Positions 26,127 through 35,660 are shown, numbered from the stretch's first letter. The stretch is 64,000 bases of DNA from Actinomycetaceae bacterium (GCA_028724265.1 JAQYDG010000007.1:1-64000); one strand, 5' to 3'. The notes: generated from the sequence alone by a model not told the origin. A program made the numbers and translations.

Positions 26127-28220
26127 TCAGCTGCGGGGAGTCTGCTCCTCGGCTTTTACTGCCAGGGATCCAGCGTACACATGCGCCCAGATCCCCACGC
26201 CAAAGAACACCACAAGCCCAAGAACGATGCCGAAAGGCTCCCACCCGTCAGGCATTATGGCGAGAGGTGCAGGATTACCAGTTCCGCCGATAATCGCCGC
26301 ACTCACGATACCAAACAGAGAATCACCCACGATCAGCCCCACAGCGGCAAGCAAACCGAGCCGCTTGGCCGATTCCGCGTCACGCCTGTTCTGCGCCCAA
26401 CGATCGTAGATCAAGCCGATCATTGATCCAGCGAAAATCATGAGGGTTGTGGACACCATCAGATACATGCCCATACCAACAGCGAGTGCAGGCAGTGTAA
26501 ATCGCGTGTAACGCTTCAAAAGTTCATCGGCAACCACAACCACAACGCCGATTGTCAAGCCCAGCCCGAAGCGCGACCAGTCAAAGTTCGACCCTACGAT
26601 TCCCTGAGCGATAGCAGCCATCAACCCCGCTTGCGGAGCCTGCAGTGCCTGGGCTGGGTCTCCGGTTGTACCGCCCACTACTGCACCATCCGGACCGAGG
26701 AATCCAAAGGACTTCATCAGCAGATTGAGAACTGTCGGCACAGTGACCGCACCCACGGCCACACCAAAGATCAGGGCAACCTGTTGCTTCCACGGAGTAG
26801 CGTTCACCAGATAACCCGTTTTCAAATCCTGCATATTATCCTGTGCAATGCCACCGATGACGAAGCACGTAGCGAGGCAGAACAGGCTGTAGGCCACCAC
26901 ATCCAAAGAACCAGCCTCAGGTGCATTCTTGCTCAACAGCGTCAGCACCAGTGAAATCACCATAATAATGACGATGCCAACCCCCGAGGCAGGCGAATTT
27001 GACGATCCCACCATGCCCGTCATGTAGCTGATCACGCTCGCTGCGAGCATGCCGAGAATCAGCACGAACACCACGCCGAGCACAACATACAGCAGTGCAG
27101 CGTGGGAAAGTGCGGTGCCGGACACGAAATTCCACAGCACCGCCGCAAGCAGCAGAAGGAGTGCCGCCGTGATCGGAACGACGTTCTTATAGGGGAGATC
27201 TCGCTCGTTCACTGGCACGGATCCGCCCTGCGCCCGCGTGCGCGAGGATGCGATCGAGTCCTTCATGCCGTGAACCACCGGCCCGGCAATCTTCGTCAGG
27301 GTGAAGAGTGCAGCAACCGTCATCACGCCAACTCCAACCATGCGCACATCCGAGCTAAACACCGAGTTGACCATCTCGCCGAACGTCTGGCCGTCTTGCG
27401 GCGTCATTCCAGCAGTGAAGAGAGGAAGCAGAATGAAGAAGGAGATGACGATGCCGACCAGTTGGGCAATGCCCACACTCGGACCCACAATATGGCCAAT
27501 GCCGAGCAGTGACAGCGAGAACGACCCGCCGATCATGATCCCGCTTCTGCCCACGTGGAAGGCTTTCGTGACGCTGGATGCCATCACCTTGAGCATCTGG
27601 AGAAGTCCCAGGCCTGCGGCTGCAAGGCTGCCAGCAACGATCGCGCCCACTCCTCGCTTATTGTCCTCAAGTGCCTGTTGGTTGTTCTCCTGCGTCTCGT
27701 CGTCAAGCTTCAGAACCTCGGCGGCAGCACGACCCTCCGGGAACGGCAGATTCGATTCCACCACAAGGGCGCGGCGCAACGGGATACTGAACATCACTCC
27801 TAATGTTCCAGAGCCGAATACGATGGCAGCGATCGTCCAGATCGGGAAATCCATCCACCACCCCACCATCGCGAGGGCGGGAACAGAGAAGATCGTGGTG
27901 CCTGCAGCCATTGCGGCGGAACCGATCGTTTGCACGATATTGTTTTCCACCATTGTGTGATCCTTGAACCGCCGAAGAAGCGCCATAGAAATCACAGCCG
28001 AGGGCACAGAAATACCGAATGTGAGGCCAACCTTCAAGCCGAGGTACGTGTTGGCGGCACCAAAAAGGAGAACAAGGATCGCCCCGATGACGAATCCTCG
28101 AACTGTCAGTTCCTTGCGCGTGGCGTGCTTAGCGTGAGGCTGAGCAGAACTCTGGCATGACGTGGATGTGGCAACCCGCCCGGAAGAAAATCTGGATGAA
28201 GTCCGCTCGTGCCCCGCCAT
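26127..28220 (-). CDS. OPT-family oligopeptide transporter
   Basis: 697 residues with about 14-16 membrane helices. Features of the prokaryotic OPT family include RGFVIGAILVLLFGAANTYLGLKVG near the start, FPEGRAAAEVLK, and the repeated GxxT/NxxL blocks. It probably imports small peptides or metal chelates by proton symport. The ATG at 28220 is chosen because AAAGGA lies 7 bases upstream; an ATG at 28226 is too close. Peptide uptake would feed oligopeptidase B and serine catabolism encoded nearby, which is inference. It is divergent from the FGGY kinase. Confidence 0.9.
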   Translation of the reverse strand: MAGHERTSSRFSSGRVATSTSCQSSAQPHAKHATRKELTVRGFVIGAILVLLFGAANTYLGLKVGLTFGISVPSAVISMALLRRFKDHTMVENNIVQTIGSAAMAAGTTIFSVPALAMVGWWMDFPIWTIAAIVFGSGTLGVMFSIPLRRALVVESNLPFPEGRAAAEVLKLDDETQENNQQALEDNKRGVGAIVAGSLAAAGLGLLQMLKVMASSVTKAFHVGRSGIMIGGSFSLSLLGIGHIVGPSVGIAQLVGIVISFFILLPLFTAGMTPQDGQTFGEMVNSVFSSDVRMVGVGVMTVAALFTLTKIAGPVVHGMKDSIASSRTRAQGGSVPVNERDLPYKNVVPITAALLLLLAAVLWNFVSGTALSHAALLYVVLGVVFVLILGMLAASVISYMTGMVGSSNSPASGVGIVIIMVISLVLTLLSKNAPEAGSLDVVAYSLFCLATCFVIGGIAQDNMQDLKTGYLVNATPWKQQVALIFGVAVGAVTVPTVLNLLMKSFGFLGPDGAVVGGTTGDPAQALQAPQAGLMAAIAQGIVGSNFDWSRFGLGLTIGVVVVVADELLKRYTRFTLPALAVGMGMYLMVSTTLMIFAGSMIGLIYDRWAQNRRDAESAKRLGLLAAVGLIVGDSLFGIVSAAIIGGTGNPAPLAIMPDGWEPFGIVLGLVVFFGVGIWAHVYAGSLAVKAEEQTPRS

Positions 28221-28444
28221 GCACATGTCCTTTCTTCGATGAAGCGTCCGCAGCTCTGCTGCTTGTCCGTTCAGCAAACGTCCGTACAGTCTACAGACCT
28301 CAACAAACACCACCGTGTGCGTCGTACCACAGCAGCAGCTACACGGATAGCTCGCCCCACCTCCTCTGACCTCTTCGGCTTGCGGTACATTTATGTGTGA
28401 GCAAAGCTTTCTGGCACGTTACCTCGTCACGAGAGAAGGCACCG

Positions 28445-30415
28445 ATGTTCGTGTTGACCTACGATGTAGGCACGTCAAGCGTTACTACGCGCCTGTATGA
28501 GGCACAGGAGGGGGAAGGCCGCCTCACTTTGTGCGGGTCAGCGCGCAGCACTTTTCCCATCGCGGTACTCCCACACAGTCGAGTTGAGCAGGATCCTGAC
28601 GAGTGGTGGCACGCTGTTGTGGACTCCACACACCGCCTTACCGATGCCCACCCAGAGATAATCGCCAAGGTTCAGGCCATTAGCATCAGCGCCCAAATGC
28701 GAAATGTGGTTCTTGTTGACGAGGACGGGCGGCATCTGCGCCCCGCAATCAGCTATATGGATCAACGGGCCGTGGAACAGCGCGCCCGATCCTTGGAGCA
28801 TGGAGCGAAAGTTGCTGGCGTGAATGCCACGCGGCTTGCCGAATCTCTCTATCGGACGGCTGCGATGTCCTCATCCGCGTGGGATCCAATGTGGAAATAT
28901 TTGTGGGTCAAAGACAACGAGCCGGACGTTTACGATCGCATCTACAAGTGGCTGGATACAAAAGAGTATCTAATTTGCCGCATGACGAGTCAGTTCGTCA
29001 CAAGCGTGGATTCGGCCTCTGCCGCGCTTCTGCTGGATGTGCGCAGCAAGGAACCCGCGTGGGCAGATCGGCTTGCTACCAGCTTCGCCGTGAACCCCGC
29101 ACATCTGCCGACTATCGCACAGTCCACTGCTGCTGTGGGAACGCTTCAGCCGCAGGTGGCTGCGGAGCTCGGGCTTCCCCCTGCTGTCACCGTTTATTCG
29201 GGTTGCGGTGACGCCACAGCAATGAGTGTGGGCTCGGGCGTGTATGACGATGCGAGCACGTCGATCTATTGGGGTCATCACGGCTGGGTTTCCACGATTA
29301 CCACCAAGCGTGCGATCGACTTGAACTCGATGATCGCAACGATTGACGGAGCGCAGGAGGATAAATTCACCTATTTTGCTGATCTGGAGGCTGCAGGCAA
29401 GGCTCTAGAGTGGGTGAAGACGCGTGTTGTTGCACCGCTAGACGGCGATCTGTCCTCTATTCTCTCGTCTACAGAGCCAGGCGCAGGGGGCGTCATTTTC
29501 GCACCGTGGCTGACCGGCAACAGGCATCCTTTCCGCGACGCAAATGCCCGAGGCATGTTCTTCAACGTGTCGATGGACACCGGCCTCAACGAGTTGGTTC
29601 GCTCCGTCATTGAAGGTGTGAGCTACCATTTCCGGTGGCTGCTCGACGCGCAAGACAAGAAGGTGACGACGTCATCGACGGTGCGGCTGGTTGGGAGTGC
29701 AGCACTTTCGCCTCAGATAAGCCAGATTCTCGCTGACGTTCTGGGCAGAACGATTCAGACCGTCGAGGAGCCGGAGCATGCGGCATCTGTTGGCGCTGCG
29801 ATCGTAGCGTTGGTTGGGGCTGGCGTGGAAAGCAACATCGCCTCAGCCGCGAAGAAATATGTGAAGGTGCGGGATGTTTATACTCCCAATCCCGCGAACC
29901 GCGATGTGTACGATGCTCACTACGAGGTGTTTAGAACGCTCTATGAGAACAACAAAAAAGCATTCATGACCCTCAACTCGCCCTACACACTGGCCGAGCA
30001 TCACCATGGATTAAGTTTCCATCATCCGGATCATTCCGGTTCGGAGCATTCCGTGGCGCATCATCTTCACCATCACCACCCGAACCACCCGATCCATGAA
30101 CAGCCGATCCCGCTGCATGTGATGATGGCAGCACGGCGCGGTCAAGAAGCCGAAAAGGTTGCTCAGCTCGCCGCACACCGAGCAAGCCAACGTGCCGAGC
30201 TGCATACAGCAGAACACCACTCACTTGCCGACAACGCGACCATCACAGCACTGCGTCATACAGGCAAGAACACCTGGACACGGGGAAAGAACCTTATCAA
30301 AAAGGCCAGTGCACTGCGCGTAGGAAGGCATCATCACTCTGCGCAGACCCAGGACAGCGATGACTCATCGGTGGCAGGCTCCTCCGCTGCAGAACACGCA
30401 TCAGATAAGTCGTAA
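28445..30415 (+). CDS. FGGY carbohydrate kinase (xylulokinase-like) with His-rich tail
   Basis: 656 residues; the first ~510 form an FGGY sugar kinase. The ATP-binding TYDVGTSSVTTRLY, ISAQMRNVVLVDEDG, YMDQR and the late GGVIFAPWLTGNRHPF, VEGVSYHFRWLL (read as ...GVSYHFR) and VGSAALSPQ motifs fit xylulose or related kinases; substrate is not certain. The remaining ~140 residues are an added tail, very rich in His (HHHGLSFHHPDH, HHLHHHHPNHP), then basic and helical. Such a tail could bind zinc or nickel. The start follows GAGAAGG. The tail is in frame with no disrupted codon pattern. Confidence 0.88.
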   Translation: MFVLTYDVGTSSVTTRLYEAQEGEGRLTLCGSARSTFPIAVLPHSRVEQDPDEWWHAVVDSTHRLTDAHPEIIAKVQAISISAQMRNVVLVDEDGRHLRPAISYMDQRAVEQRARSLEHGAKVAGVNATRLAESLYRTAAMSSSAWDPMWKYLWVKDNEPDVYDRIYKWLDTKEYLICRMTSQFVTSVDSASAALLLDVRSKEPAWADRLATSFAVNPAHLPTIAQSTAAVGTLQPQVAAELGLPPAVTVYSGCGDATAMSVGSGVYDDASTSIYWGHHGWVSTITTKRAIDLNSMIATIDGAQEDKFTYFADLEAAGKALEWVKTRVVAPLDGDLSSILSSTEPGAGGVIFAPWLTGNRHPFRDANARGMFFNVSMDTGLNELVRSVIEGVSYHFRWLLDAQDKKVTTSSTVRLVGSAALSPQISQILADVLGRTIQTVEEPEHAASVGAAIVALVGAGVESNIASAAKKYVKVRDVYTPNPANRDVYDAHYEVFRTLYENNKKAFMTLNSPYTLAEHHHGLSFHHPDHSGSEHSVAHHLHHHHPNHPIHEQPIPLHVMMAARRGQEAEKVAQLAAHRASQRAELHTAEHHSLADNATITALRHTGKNTWTRGKNLIKKASALRVGRHHHSAQTQDSDDSSVAGSSAAEHASDKS

Positions 30416-30459
30416 CCGAATACAAGCGCCGCGCACATAAGGAGCCTTATTAGCCTTCA

Positions 30460-31251
30460 TCAACTGGCCAGATCAGCTGGATCGACGAGCGAGGAAAGCA
30501 CTGTGCCAAGCGAGTCGTGAATAGCAAGTTCTGCGGCAGCATCCGCTGGAGTGACGCTCTTGTTGATCAAAATGAGGTGGGAGCCGTTGAAATAATGAAT
30601 CAGCCCCGCCGCAGGGTAGACGTTCAGACTCGTCCCTCCCACGATCAACACGTCCGCCGCACTAATAGCAGCAACGGCACTGTCGATAATGTTCTCGTCA
30701 AGCGGCTCCTCATACAACACCACGTCAGGCTTTATAATGCCACCACATTGCGTACAGCGCGGGATTCCTGATGAGGTACGTATGAACTCCATCGTGTAGG
30801 CGGCACCGCAATCCACACAGAAATTCCTATGTACAGAACCATGAAGCTCATACACGGTGTGTGAACCTGCCGCTTGATGGAGCCCATCAATATTCTGGGT
30901 GACGACAGCTCGCACTGTGCCCCTGCGTTCAAGCGCTGCCAACGCCCGATGTGCTGCATTAGGCTTCGCGTCCGGATAGAGCATCTTGTTTCGATAGAAC
31001 GAATAGAAGTCGAGGGGATGCTCCACGAAACAGGAATGACTCAACATATATTCGGGCGGATATTTCCCACCTGATTCAGTGGTATACAGCCCAGTGTCCG
31101 AACGGAAATCAGGAATTCCGCTTTCTGTGCTGATCCCAGCACCACCGAAGAACACAACAGACTGCGCACCGGTAACAATCTCTGTGAGACGTTCAGCCTC
31201 CGCAGATCCCTTCGATTCTTCGTTGTGCGTATCCGTGTTGTGCGTGCTCAT
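30460..31251 (-). CDS. Sirtuin-type NAD-dependent protein deacylase
   Basis: 263 residues with the full Sir2 set: FFGGAGISTESGIPDFR, TQNIDGLHQAAG with the catalytic His in ELHGS, a zinc ribbon of four Cys (CVDC...CTQC), and GGTSLNVYPAA. It removes acyl groups from lysines and may regulate metabolic enzymes such as acyl-CoA synthetases. The start is the first ATG; no strong ribosome binding site is visible, and residues 1-20 are polar. It is convergent with the FGGY kinase gene. Confidence 0.93.
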   Translation of the reverse strand: MSTHNTDTHNEESKGSAEAERLTEIVTGAQSVVFFGGAGISTESGIPDFRSDTGLYTTESGGKYPPEYMLSHSCFVEHPLDFYSFYRNKMLYPDAKPNAAHRALAALERRGTVRAVVTQNIDGLHQAAGSHTVYELHGSVHRNFCVDCGAAYTMEFIRTSSGIPRCTQCGGIIKPDVVLYEEPLDENIIDSAVAAISAADVLIVGGTSLNVYPAAGLIHYFNGSHLILINKSVTPADAAAELAIHDSLGTVLSSLVDPADLAS

Positions 31252-31356
31252 GGCTCAATTCTGGCACCGAATCTCGGCGGCACACCACTGCACGCACCGC
31301 ACGAATGCAGCTCAGCACAAACGCAGTCACTGCGCGTCAGACCGCATGAGACCGCG

Positions 31357-32196
31357 TCAGACCCACGCTTGAAGCATGGCCTGTGCCGGTTCCTCCAACG
31401 CCATCTGCCACTGCGGACCGTAGGAAACCCTGCGCACACCCAGCTTCTTCAACTCGTCCAGCGAGGAGCCAGCCGGATGACCAGTCACGGGGTTGGCAGT
31501 CACATTCACGGGAACTGTCAGGTTATCGGTGAGAGCCCGAACCTGATCTGGCGTTTCGAGCGCTACAGGATAAACCGAGCGCGCGCCAGCGTCCTGCATG
31601 GCGAGGGAGCGATCTATTGCTTCTTGGAGTGGATCATCCACGCGAGTATCGCCATCCGTCCCCCACACCAACGCATCCGTACGGCCATTGATCACGAGTT
31701 CAACGTGGGCAGCATCCGCCGCTTTGCGCACCTGACCGACATAGTTCGCCTGCTCCTCCAGCGTGCGAACACGATTTCCCTCTGAATGCACAACGTCCTC
31801 AATGTTCACGCCCGCAATGCCTGCAGCCAACACGCGATCCACCAGCTCCTGCGGATCGAGCCCTAGACCGGACTCCACATCGAGGCTGACGGGGATATCC
31901 ACCGCCGCAGCAATCGCGCGCGCAATCGCAAAGTAGTGATCCATATTCTGATGTTCGCCGTCCGGCTCGCCCAACGCGTTAGCCACCGGATGCGAACCGA
32001 TCGTCAACGCTTTAAATCCAACCTGTGCAGCCAGACGAGCGCTCCACACATCCCACACGGTTGGCAACACGATCAGATCGCCGGATGCGTGCAGCTGTGC
32101 AAGAACATGAGCCCTTTCCTTCGCCGATGCCGCAGCGCTGGGCTGTGAGGATTCCGAGTGCTGTGCCGATGCCGCTGATTGTTGTGTGTCTGCCAT
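31357..32196 (-). CDS. Isocitrate lyase/PEP mutase superfamily protein
   Basis: 279 residues, TIM barrel. SLDVESGLGLDP, GVNIEDV and the opening VLPTVWDVWSARLAAQVGFKAL match the uncharacterised PEP mutase-like subfamily, whose members act on 2-oxo acids such as oxaloacetate or methylisocitrate. The catalytic KKCGH loop of isocitrate lyase is not seen, so it is not a glyoxylate-shunt enzyme. The ATG at 32196 has GGAGC upstream. The first 25 residues are low complexity. Confidence 0.85.
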   Translation of the reverse strand: MADTQQSAASAQHSESSQPSAAASAKERAHVLAQLHASGDLIVLPTVWDVWSARLAAQVGFKALTIGSHPVANALGEPDGEHQNMDHYFAIARAIAAAVDIPVSLDVESGLGLDPQELVDRVLAAGIAGVNIEDVVHSEGNRVRTLEEQANYVGQVRKAADAAHVELVINGRTDALVWGTDGDTRVDDPLQEAIDRSLAMQDAGARSVYPVALETPDQVRALTDNLTVPVNVTANPVTGHPAGSSLDELKKLGVRRVSYGPQWQMALEEPAQAMLQAWV

Positions 32197-32401
32197 GGTT
32201 CGCTCCTTCGTCATCATCTGAGCTGTGTCATTTATAGCAACGCAGCACTTCCCACTTCTGTTCCGAACGTGGAACGCTCAGCTGACGATTCGCTCCTCGC
32301 TCGAATACGTACTTCCCTTCCGGCTACACTCCGCGGGCGTTCATCGTGTAGACCATTCAGGGAAATACACGATACAGAGCAACTGGGCACGATCATTAGC
32401 T

Positions 32402-33916
32402 TTAGGGCAACTGATCGAAAAGAATCTGCAGACCCTCTGCCATTGTCGGGTGCGCAATCGGGAGGAAACGCAGATCCTCGTAACGCATTTTCTGCGCCAT
32501 CGCTACTTGAATGATGGCGATCACTTCGCCCGCCTCCGGCCCCTGGATTGCAGCGCCGAGGATCTGATGCGTGTGTGCATCAACGACTGCCTTCCAGATA
32601 CCCCTCGTCACCCGCATCGTTTTTGCACGCGGCACCGCCGAGACGGACATGGAGGCAGTAAGAACATCCCGGCCTTCCGCCTTCGCCTCGTCCTCTGTCA
32701 TACCGATGCGACCAAGTTCAGGAGTAGCAAACACGACCGATGGGATCACGCGCCCCGCCTTCGAGGTTGTTGGATCGCTCAGGGGCACCCCATCATATTG
32801 TTGACGAATAATCCGAAAATCCGACCATGACGCATGAGTAAACATGGGCGTTCCTGCGGCGTCGCCCGCTGCCCACACTCCCTGTGCACTGGTTCGCAGA
32901 TGATCGTCAACAGCGATAAAACCAGCATCGGTCAGTGATACGCCTGCCTCGGAAAGCCCAACGCCATCAGTATTGGGTATGCGCCCGAGGGCAGCAAGAA
33001 CAGCGTCCGCTGTGATGACGGAGCCGTCAGAGAGGGATAAATGCACAGCCTGCTCGTGAACAGCACCTTCCTCGCCATTCCCAGGTTTGTCATCCCCGGG
33101 CTCGATGCGGGCAGATGACGATGTTTCAGCTGAGATAGAAGAATCGGCGCGCAGCGAATCTGGGTTAGAAGCACCACGGGATGCCGCAACAACGCGAGCC
33201 CCGTGAATGATGTTCACGCCCTGCTCGGCCAGGCCAGCCTCAATTTCGGCTGCAATATCGGCATCTTCGCGTGGAAGAACATGGTCGCCAGACGCGATGA
33301 GGGTAACAGTTACACCGAAAGAAGCCATCATCGATGCAAACTCGACACCGACGTAGGAAGCACCAACAATCGCCAGTGAGGCGGGCAGCGACTCTAGGCG
33401 GAGAATGTCCTCGCTCGTCATCGCACCAGATTCCCACAGCCCAGGGATCTGAGGACGCGCAGGGCGGGTACCGAGGTTGATCAGCACGCGATCGCCACGC
33501 AAACGCCGAGCTCCACCACTATCGAGAGCAACCTCCACCGTTTTCTCGCCGATAAAACGTGCTTCCCCACGAATAAAGTCAAGGCCGGGCGCGGCAAACA
33601 TTTTTTCGTGGGCGGCAACCATTGCAGAAACCACACCTTCTTTGTGTGCACGCAAGCACTCAAGGTCAACGCGGGCATCCTGCGTTCCGACGACACCAAA
33701 ATGTTCGTTCGAGCGTGCTTGTTGAAGCCGGCGGGCAGATGCGACCAGTGACTTCGTGGGAATGCAGGCAACATTAATACATGTACCACCCACGAAACGC
33801 CGTTCCACCATCGCAACCTTGAGACCTTTTTTCGCGCGATCCATGGCCAGCGACTTGCCGGCTTTTCCACCGCCAACCACTAAAAGATCTACATCCTCAA
33901 TCACGGGATCGCCCAT
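32402..33916 (-). CDS. FAD-dependent pyridine nucleotide-disulfide oxidoreductase
   Basis: 504 residues. FAD-binding VVGGGKAGKS, the redox-active disulfide in GGTCINVACIPTKS, NAD(P)-binding AIVGASYVGVEFA, the second FAD motif VWAAGDAAGTPMF and the C-terminal dimerisation domain with HPTMAEGL (catalytic His) place it with mercuric reductase/dihydrolipoamide dehydrogenase relatives. Its substrate disulfide is not known; a bacillithiol- or mycothiol-related role or a hypothiocyanous acid reductase-like role is possible. A Ser/Glu-rich insert of about 50 residues follows residue 235. AAGGAGG gives an excellent ribosome binding site. Confidence 0.88.
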   Translation of the reverse strand: MGDPVIEDVDLLVVGGGKAGKSLAMDRAKKGLKVAMVERRFVGGTCINVACIPTKSLVASARRLQQARSNEHFGVVGTQDARVDLECLRAHKEGVVSAMVAAHEKMFAAPGLDFIRGEARFIGEKTVEVALDSGGARRLRGDRVLINLGTRPARPQIPGLWESGAMTSEDILRLESLPASLAIVGASYVGVEFASMMASFGVTVTLIASGDHVLPREDADIAAEIEAGLAEQGVNIIHGARVVAASRGASNPDSLRADSSISAETSSSARIEPGDDKPGNGEEGAVHEQAVHLSLSDGSVITADAVLAALGRIPNTDGVGLSEAGVSLTDAGFIAVDDHLRTSAQGVWAAGDAAGTPMFTHASWSDFRIIRQQYDGVPLSDPTTSKAGRVIPSVVFATPELGRIGMTEDEAKAEGRDVLTASMSVSAVPRAKTMRVTRGIWKAVVDAHTHQILGAAIQGPEAGEVIAIIQVAMAQKMRYEDLRFLPIAHPTMAEGLQILFDQLP

Positions 33917-34422
33917 CGTTCCTCCTTATTGCCCTGTTGTTGACGCACTCGTTGTCTGCGCGCCTGCTGCCTGATGCTGCCTCTCTATACCTGTTTGTAT
34001 GTTGTTGACACGCGTTTATCCAGGCGTCTATACATGCTGCTTGCACGCCAGTACCTGAGTGTTTACACGCATGTTGACGCATACCTGAACTTTCTATACG
34101 CGTGTTGGCGCACACCCACACGCGCGAATGTACCGACATGAAGCATAACAAGCAGCGGAGCACCTATAAGTGAGCTACTTCACGGCGATCAGCGTTGATC
34201 ACAGAGAACTAACTCAGCGCCGTATGTGAATTCCTCTCCGAGTCACTTCATTTATCTCAACAAGTGGTGGGTATGACGCTTAGCAATCCCCGTCGATTAA
34301 TAGTTCTCCAATCGATTAAAAAAACTGTGCCGCCCGACCCATGACTTTTCGTCACATATGCGAGCAGCACAGCTAGAAAACGTGCCAGAGCGACTTACAG
34401 CCGCACAACACACCTACATTAT
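33917..34422. other. Gene-free stretch with repeated promoter-like words
   Basis: No gene is supported. The part at 33980-34110 repeats TATAC, TACCTG, ACACGC and GTTGAC words in loose copies. One pair forms a good plus-strand promoter (34005-34034) although no plus-strand gene follows. Confidence 0.4.
34005..34034 (+). promoter_or_regulatory. Promoter-like pair without a downstream gene
   Basis: TTGACA (34005-34010) and TATACA (34029-34034) are separated by 18 bases, a near-consensus sigma-70-type promoter. A weaker second pair, TTGACG and TATACG with 15 bases between, follows at 34074-34100. Transcripts would run toward the 3' end of the minus-strand surface-protein gene. Confidence 0.35.
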
Positions 34423-35403
34423 TCAGTTGAACTTACGACGAAGAGCAACGCCTGCCACGCCGGTGAGGCCTGTCAAGGATGCAAGACCTGCAAGGGCACC
34501 GACATTAGCACCTGAGAAAGCAAGCTTCTTCTCGGACTTTGCTGAAGCATTGTTCGCCTGAGCTGCAGTTGCCTGGGTCTTTCCGCCGTTGGCCTTCTCG
34601 GACACCGCTTGAGCCTGCTGCGTACCCGCCGGCTTTACCTCAGAGGGCTTCTGGGTGGCACCGCTATCCTTTGCTGGCTCACCCTTCGTGTCGGTACCTG
34701 GCTTCGCGTCAGTACCTGGGGTCGCTTCGCTACCTGGGGTTGCTTCGCCTCCAGGCTTTACCTCAGTTGAACCCTTCTGATCATCCTTGTTCGTGTCACC
34801 CTTTGCTGGGCACTGACCGAGGTTCGTGCATGGGCTCCTGTGCAGATCACGCAATTCGTTGACGAGCTTGCGGCGATCTTCCTTGACAGTGTTCAGCTTC
34901 GCTGCAATAGTCTCGATAGCCTTGTTCTCGGAAGCAACAAGAGCATTGCTCTTCTTCAGCTGCTCGTCAACCTCGGACTGAAGCTTCATCATCTTGTCGT
35001 AGTCAGCCTTGTAATAGTACTTTGCCATGTCGGCGCCAAAGGCTTTGACTTCTTGATTCCACGAGGCGATGGCCTGTTCCAGTTCCTTTTCCTTTGCAGC
35101 ATTGGCTTTGGTGGCATCAGCAATGTACTGCTTGGCCTTTGCTGTTTCGTCCTGGAGATAAGCGATTTCCTTATCAATCTCCGGGAGCATAGCATTGAGC
35201 TTCTTCTCCAGTTCAAGGTTCTTTGTGATTCGAACCTTAGGACGATCCCACTTATTCGTATCTACCAGAGCCTGATCGCGCTGAGCAATCGCGGCAACCG
35301 CGGCGCCTGGTTGGTAAGTTTGCGCCGCAGAGGCTACTGTTCCTCCGGACATTAACAAAGCACCTGCTAAAACTGCAGCAGCAACTGCTTTCTTCAGTTT
35401 CAT
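34423..35403 (-). CDS. Secreted coiled-coil surface protein with LAFSG sorting signal
   Basis: 326 residues. Signal peptide (1-27: basic start, MKLKKAVAAAVLAGALL, cleavage near ASA-AQ), a helical coiled-coil body (about 50-190), a Cys pair (CTNLGQC), a Gly/Thr/Pro/Lys-rich stretch with repeated GSEATPGTDAKPGT units (about 205-285), then LAFSG, a 20-residue hydrophobic segment and RRKFN. This is the layout of a sortase substrate, and LAFSG is close to the LAxTG signal used by class E sortases such as srtE at 17546. The function of the body is unknown; adhesion or wall structure is likely. GGGGAAT precedes the ATG. Confidence 0.88.
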   Translation of the reverse strand: MKLKKAVAAAVLAGALLMSGGTVASAAQTYQPGAAVAAIAQRDQALVDTNKWDRPKVRITKNLELEKKLNAMLPEIDKEIAYLQDETAKAKQYIADATKANAAKEKELEQAIASWNQEVKAFGADMAKYYYKADYDKMMKLQSEVDEQLKKSNALVASENKAIETIAAKLNTVKEDRRKLVNELRDLHRSPCTNLGQCPAKGDTNKDDQKGSTEVKPGGEATPGSEATPGTDAKPGTDTKGEPAKDSGATQKPSEVKPAGTQQAQAVSEKANGGKTQATAAQANNASAKSEKKLAFSGANVGALAGLASLTGLTGVAGVALRRKFN

Positions 35404-35424
35404 CGCATTCCCCTTTTACTTTGC

Positions 35425-35453
35425 TTTATAGCAAGTAGATATTGAAACCCCAA
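35425..35453 (-). promoter_or_regulatory. Likely promoter of the surface protein gene
   Basis: On the minus strand, TTGGGG (35453-35448) is followed after 17 bases by TATAAA (35430-35425). A start just downstream gives a leader of about 20 bases that contains the AAAGGGG ribosome binding site. Confidence 0.4.
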
Positions 35454-35473
35454 CACTGGATACGCTAGCTCTA

Positions 35474-35482
35474 CCCCCCCCC
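35474..35482. repeat. Homopolymer C9/G9 tract
   Basis: Nine consecutive C on the plus strand (G on the minus strand), about 20 bases upstream of the -35-like element of the surface protein gene and about 70 bases before its start codon. Such tracts can slip during replication. Confidence 0.85.
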
Positions 35483-35558
35483 GCGTCAAATTGTTCGGCG
35501 AATCAATTTTTAGGGAAGGCATCACGTTTTTTGAAGCTCGTTTTTATCGTGAACCGAT

Positions 35559-35613
35559 ACCTAGGAAGTAACTGTGGAAGATACCTAGGAACCACTTCCT
35601 AGGTTTCCTAGGT
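35559..35613. repeat. 55-bp repeat, copy 1, with four CCTAGG sites
   Basis: Begins ACCTAGGAAGTAACTG and ends TTTCCTAGGT. CCTAGG occurs at 35560, 35584, 35598 and 35607; the first two are followed by AA, and the last two are preceded by TT, so they form inverted pairs. ACCTAGGAAGT at the left end is an exact reverse complement of ACTTCCTAGGT inside. This looks like a multi-site operator. Confidence 0.85.
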
Positions 35614-35660
35614 TAAATACTGAGTAATCTATGGATACAGTCTTTTTTCCTCGTTTTCTC

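Noticed and set aside
27301..27960. Open frame opposite the OPT transporter
   Set aside because: Antisense to a convincing membrane transporter; Ala/Pro/Thr-rich composition typical of a shadow.
35465..35483. Similarity of CTAGCTCTACCCCC to the 3' end of tRNA-Ala at 41162, considered as an attachment site pair
   Set aside because: The copies are inverted relative to each other, whereas integration gives direct repeats, and the match is dominated by a C-run.
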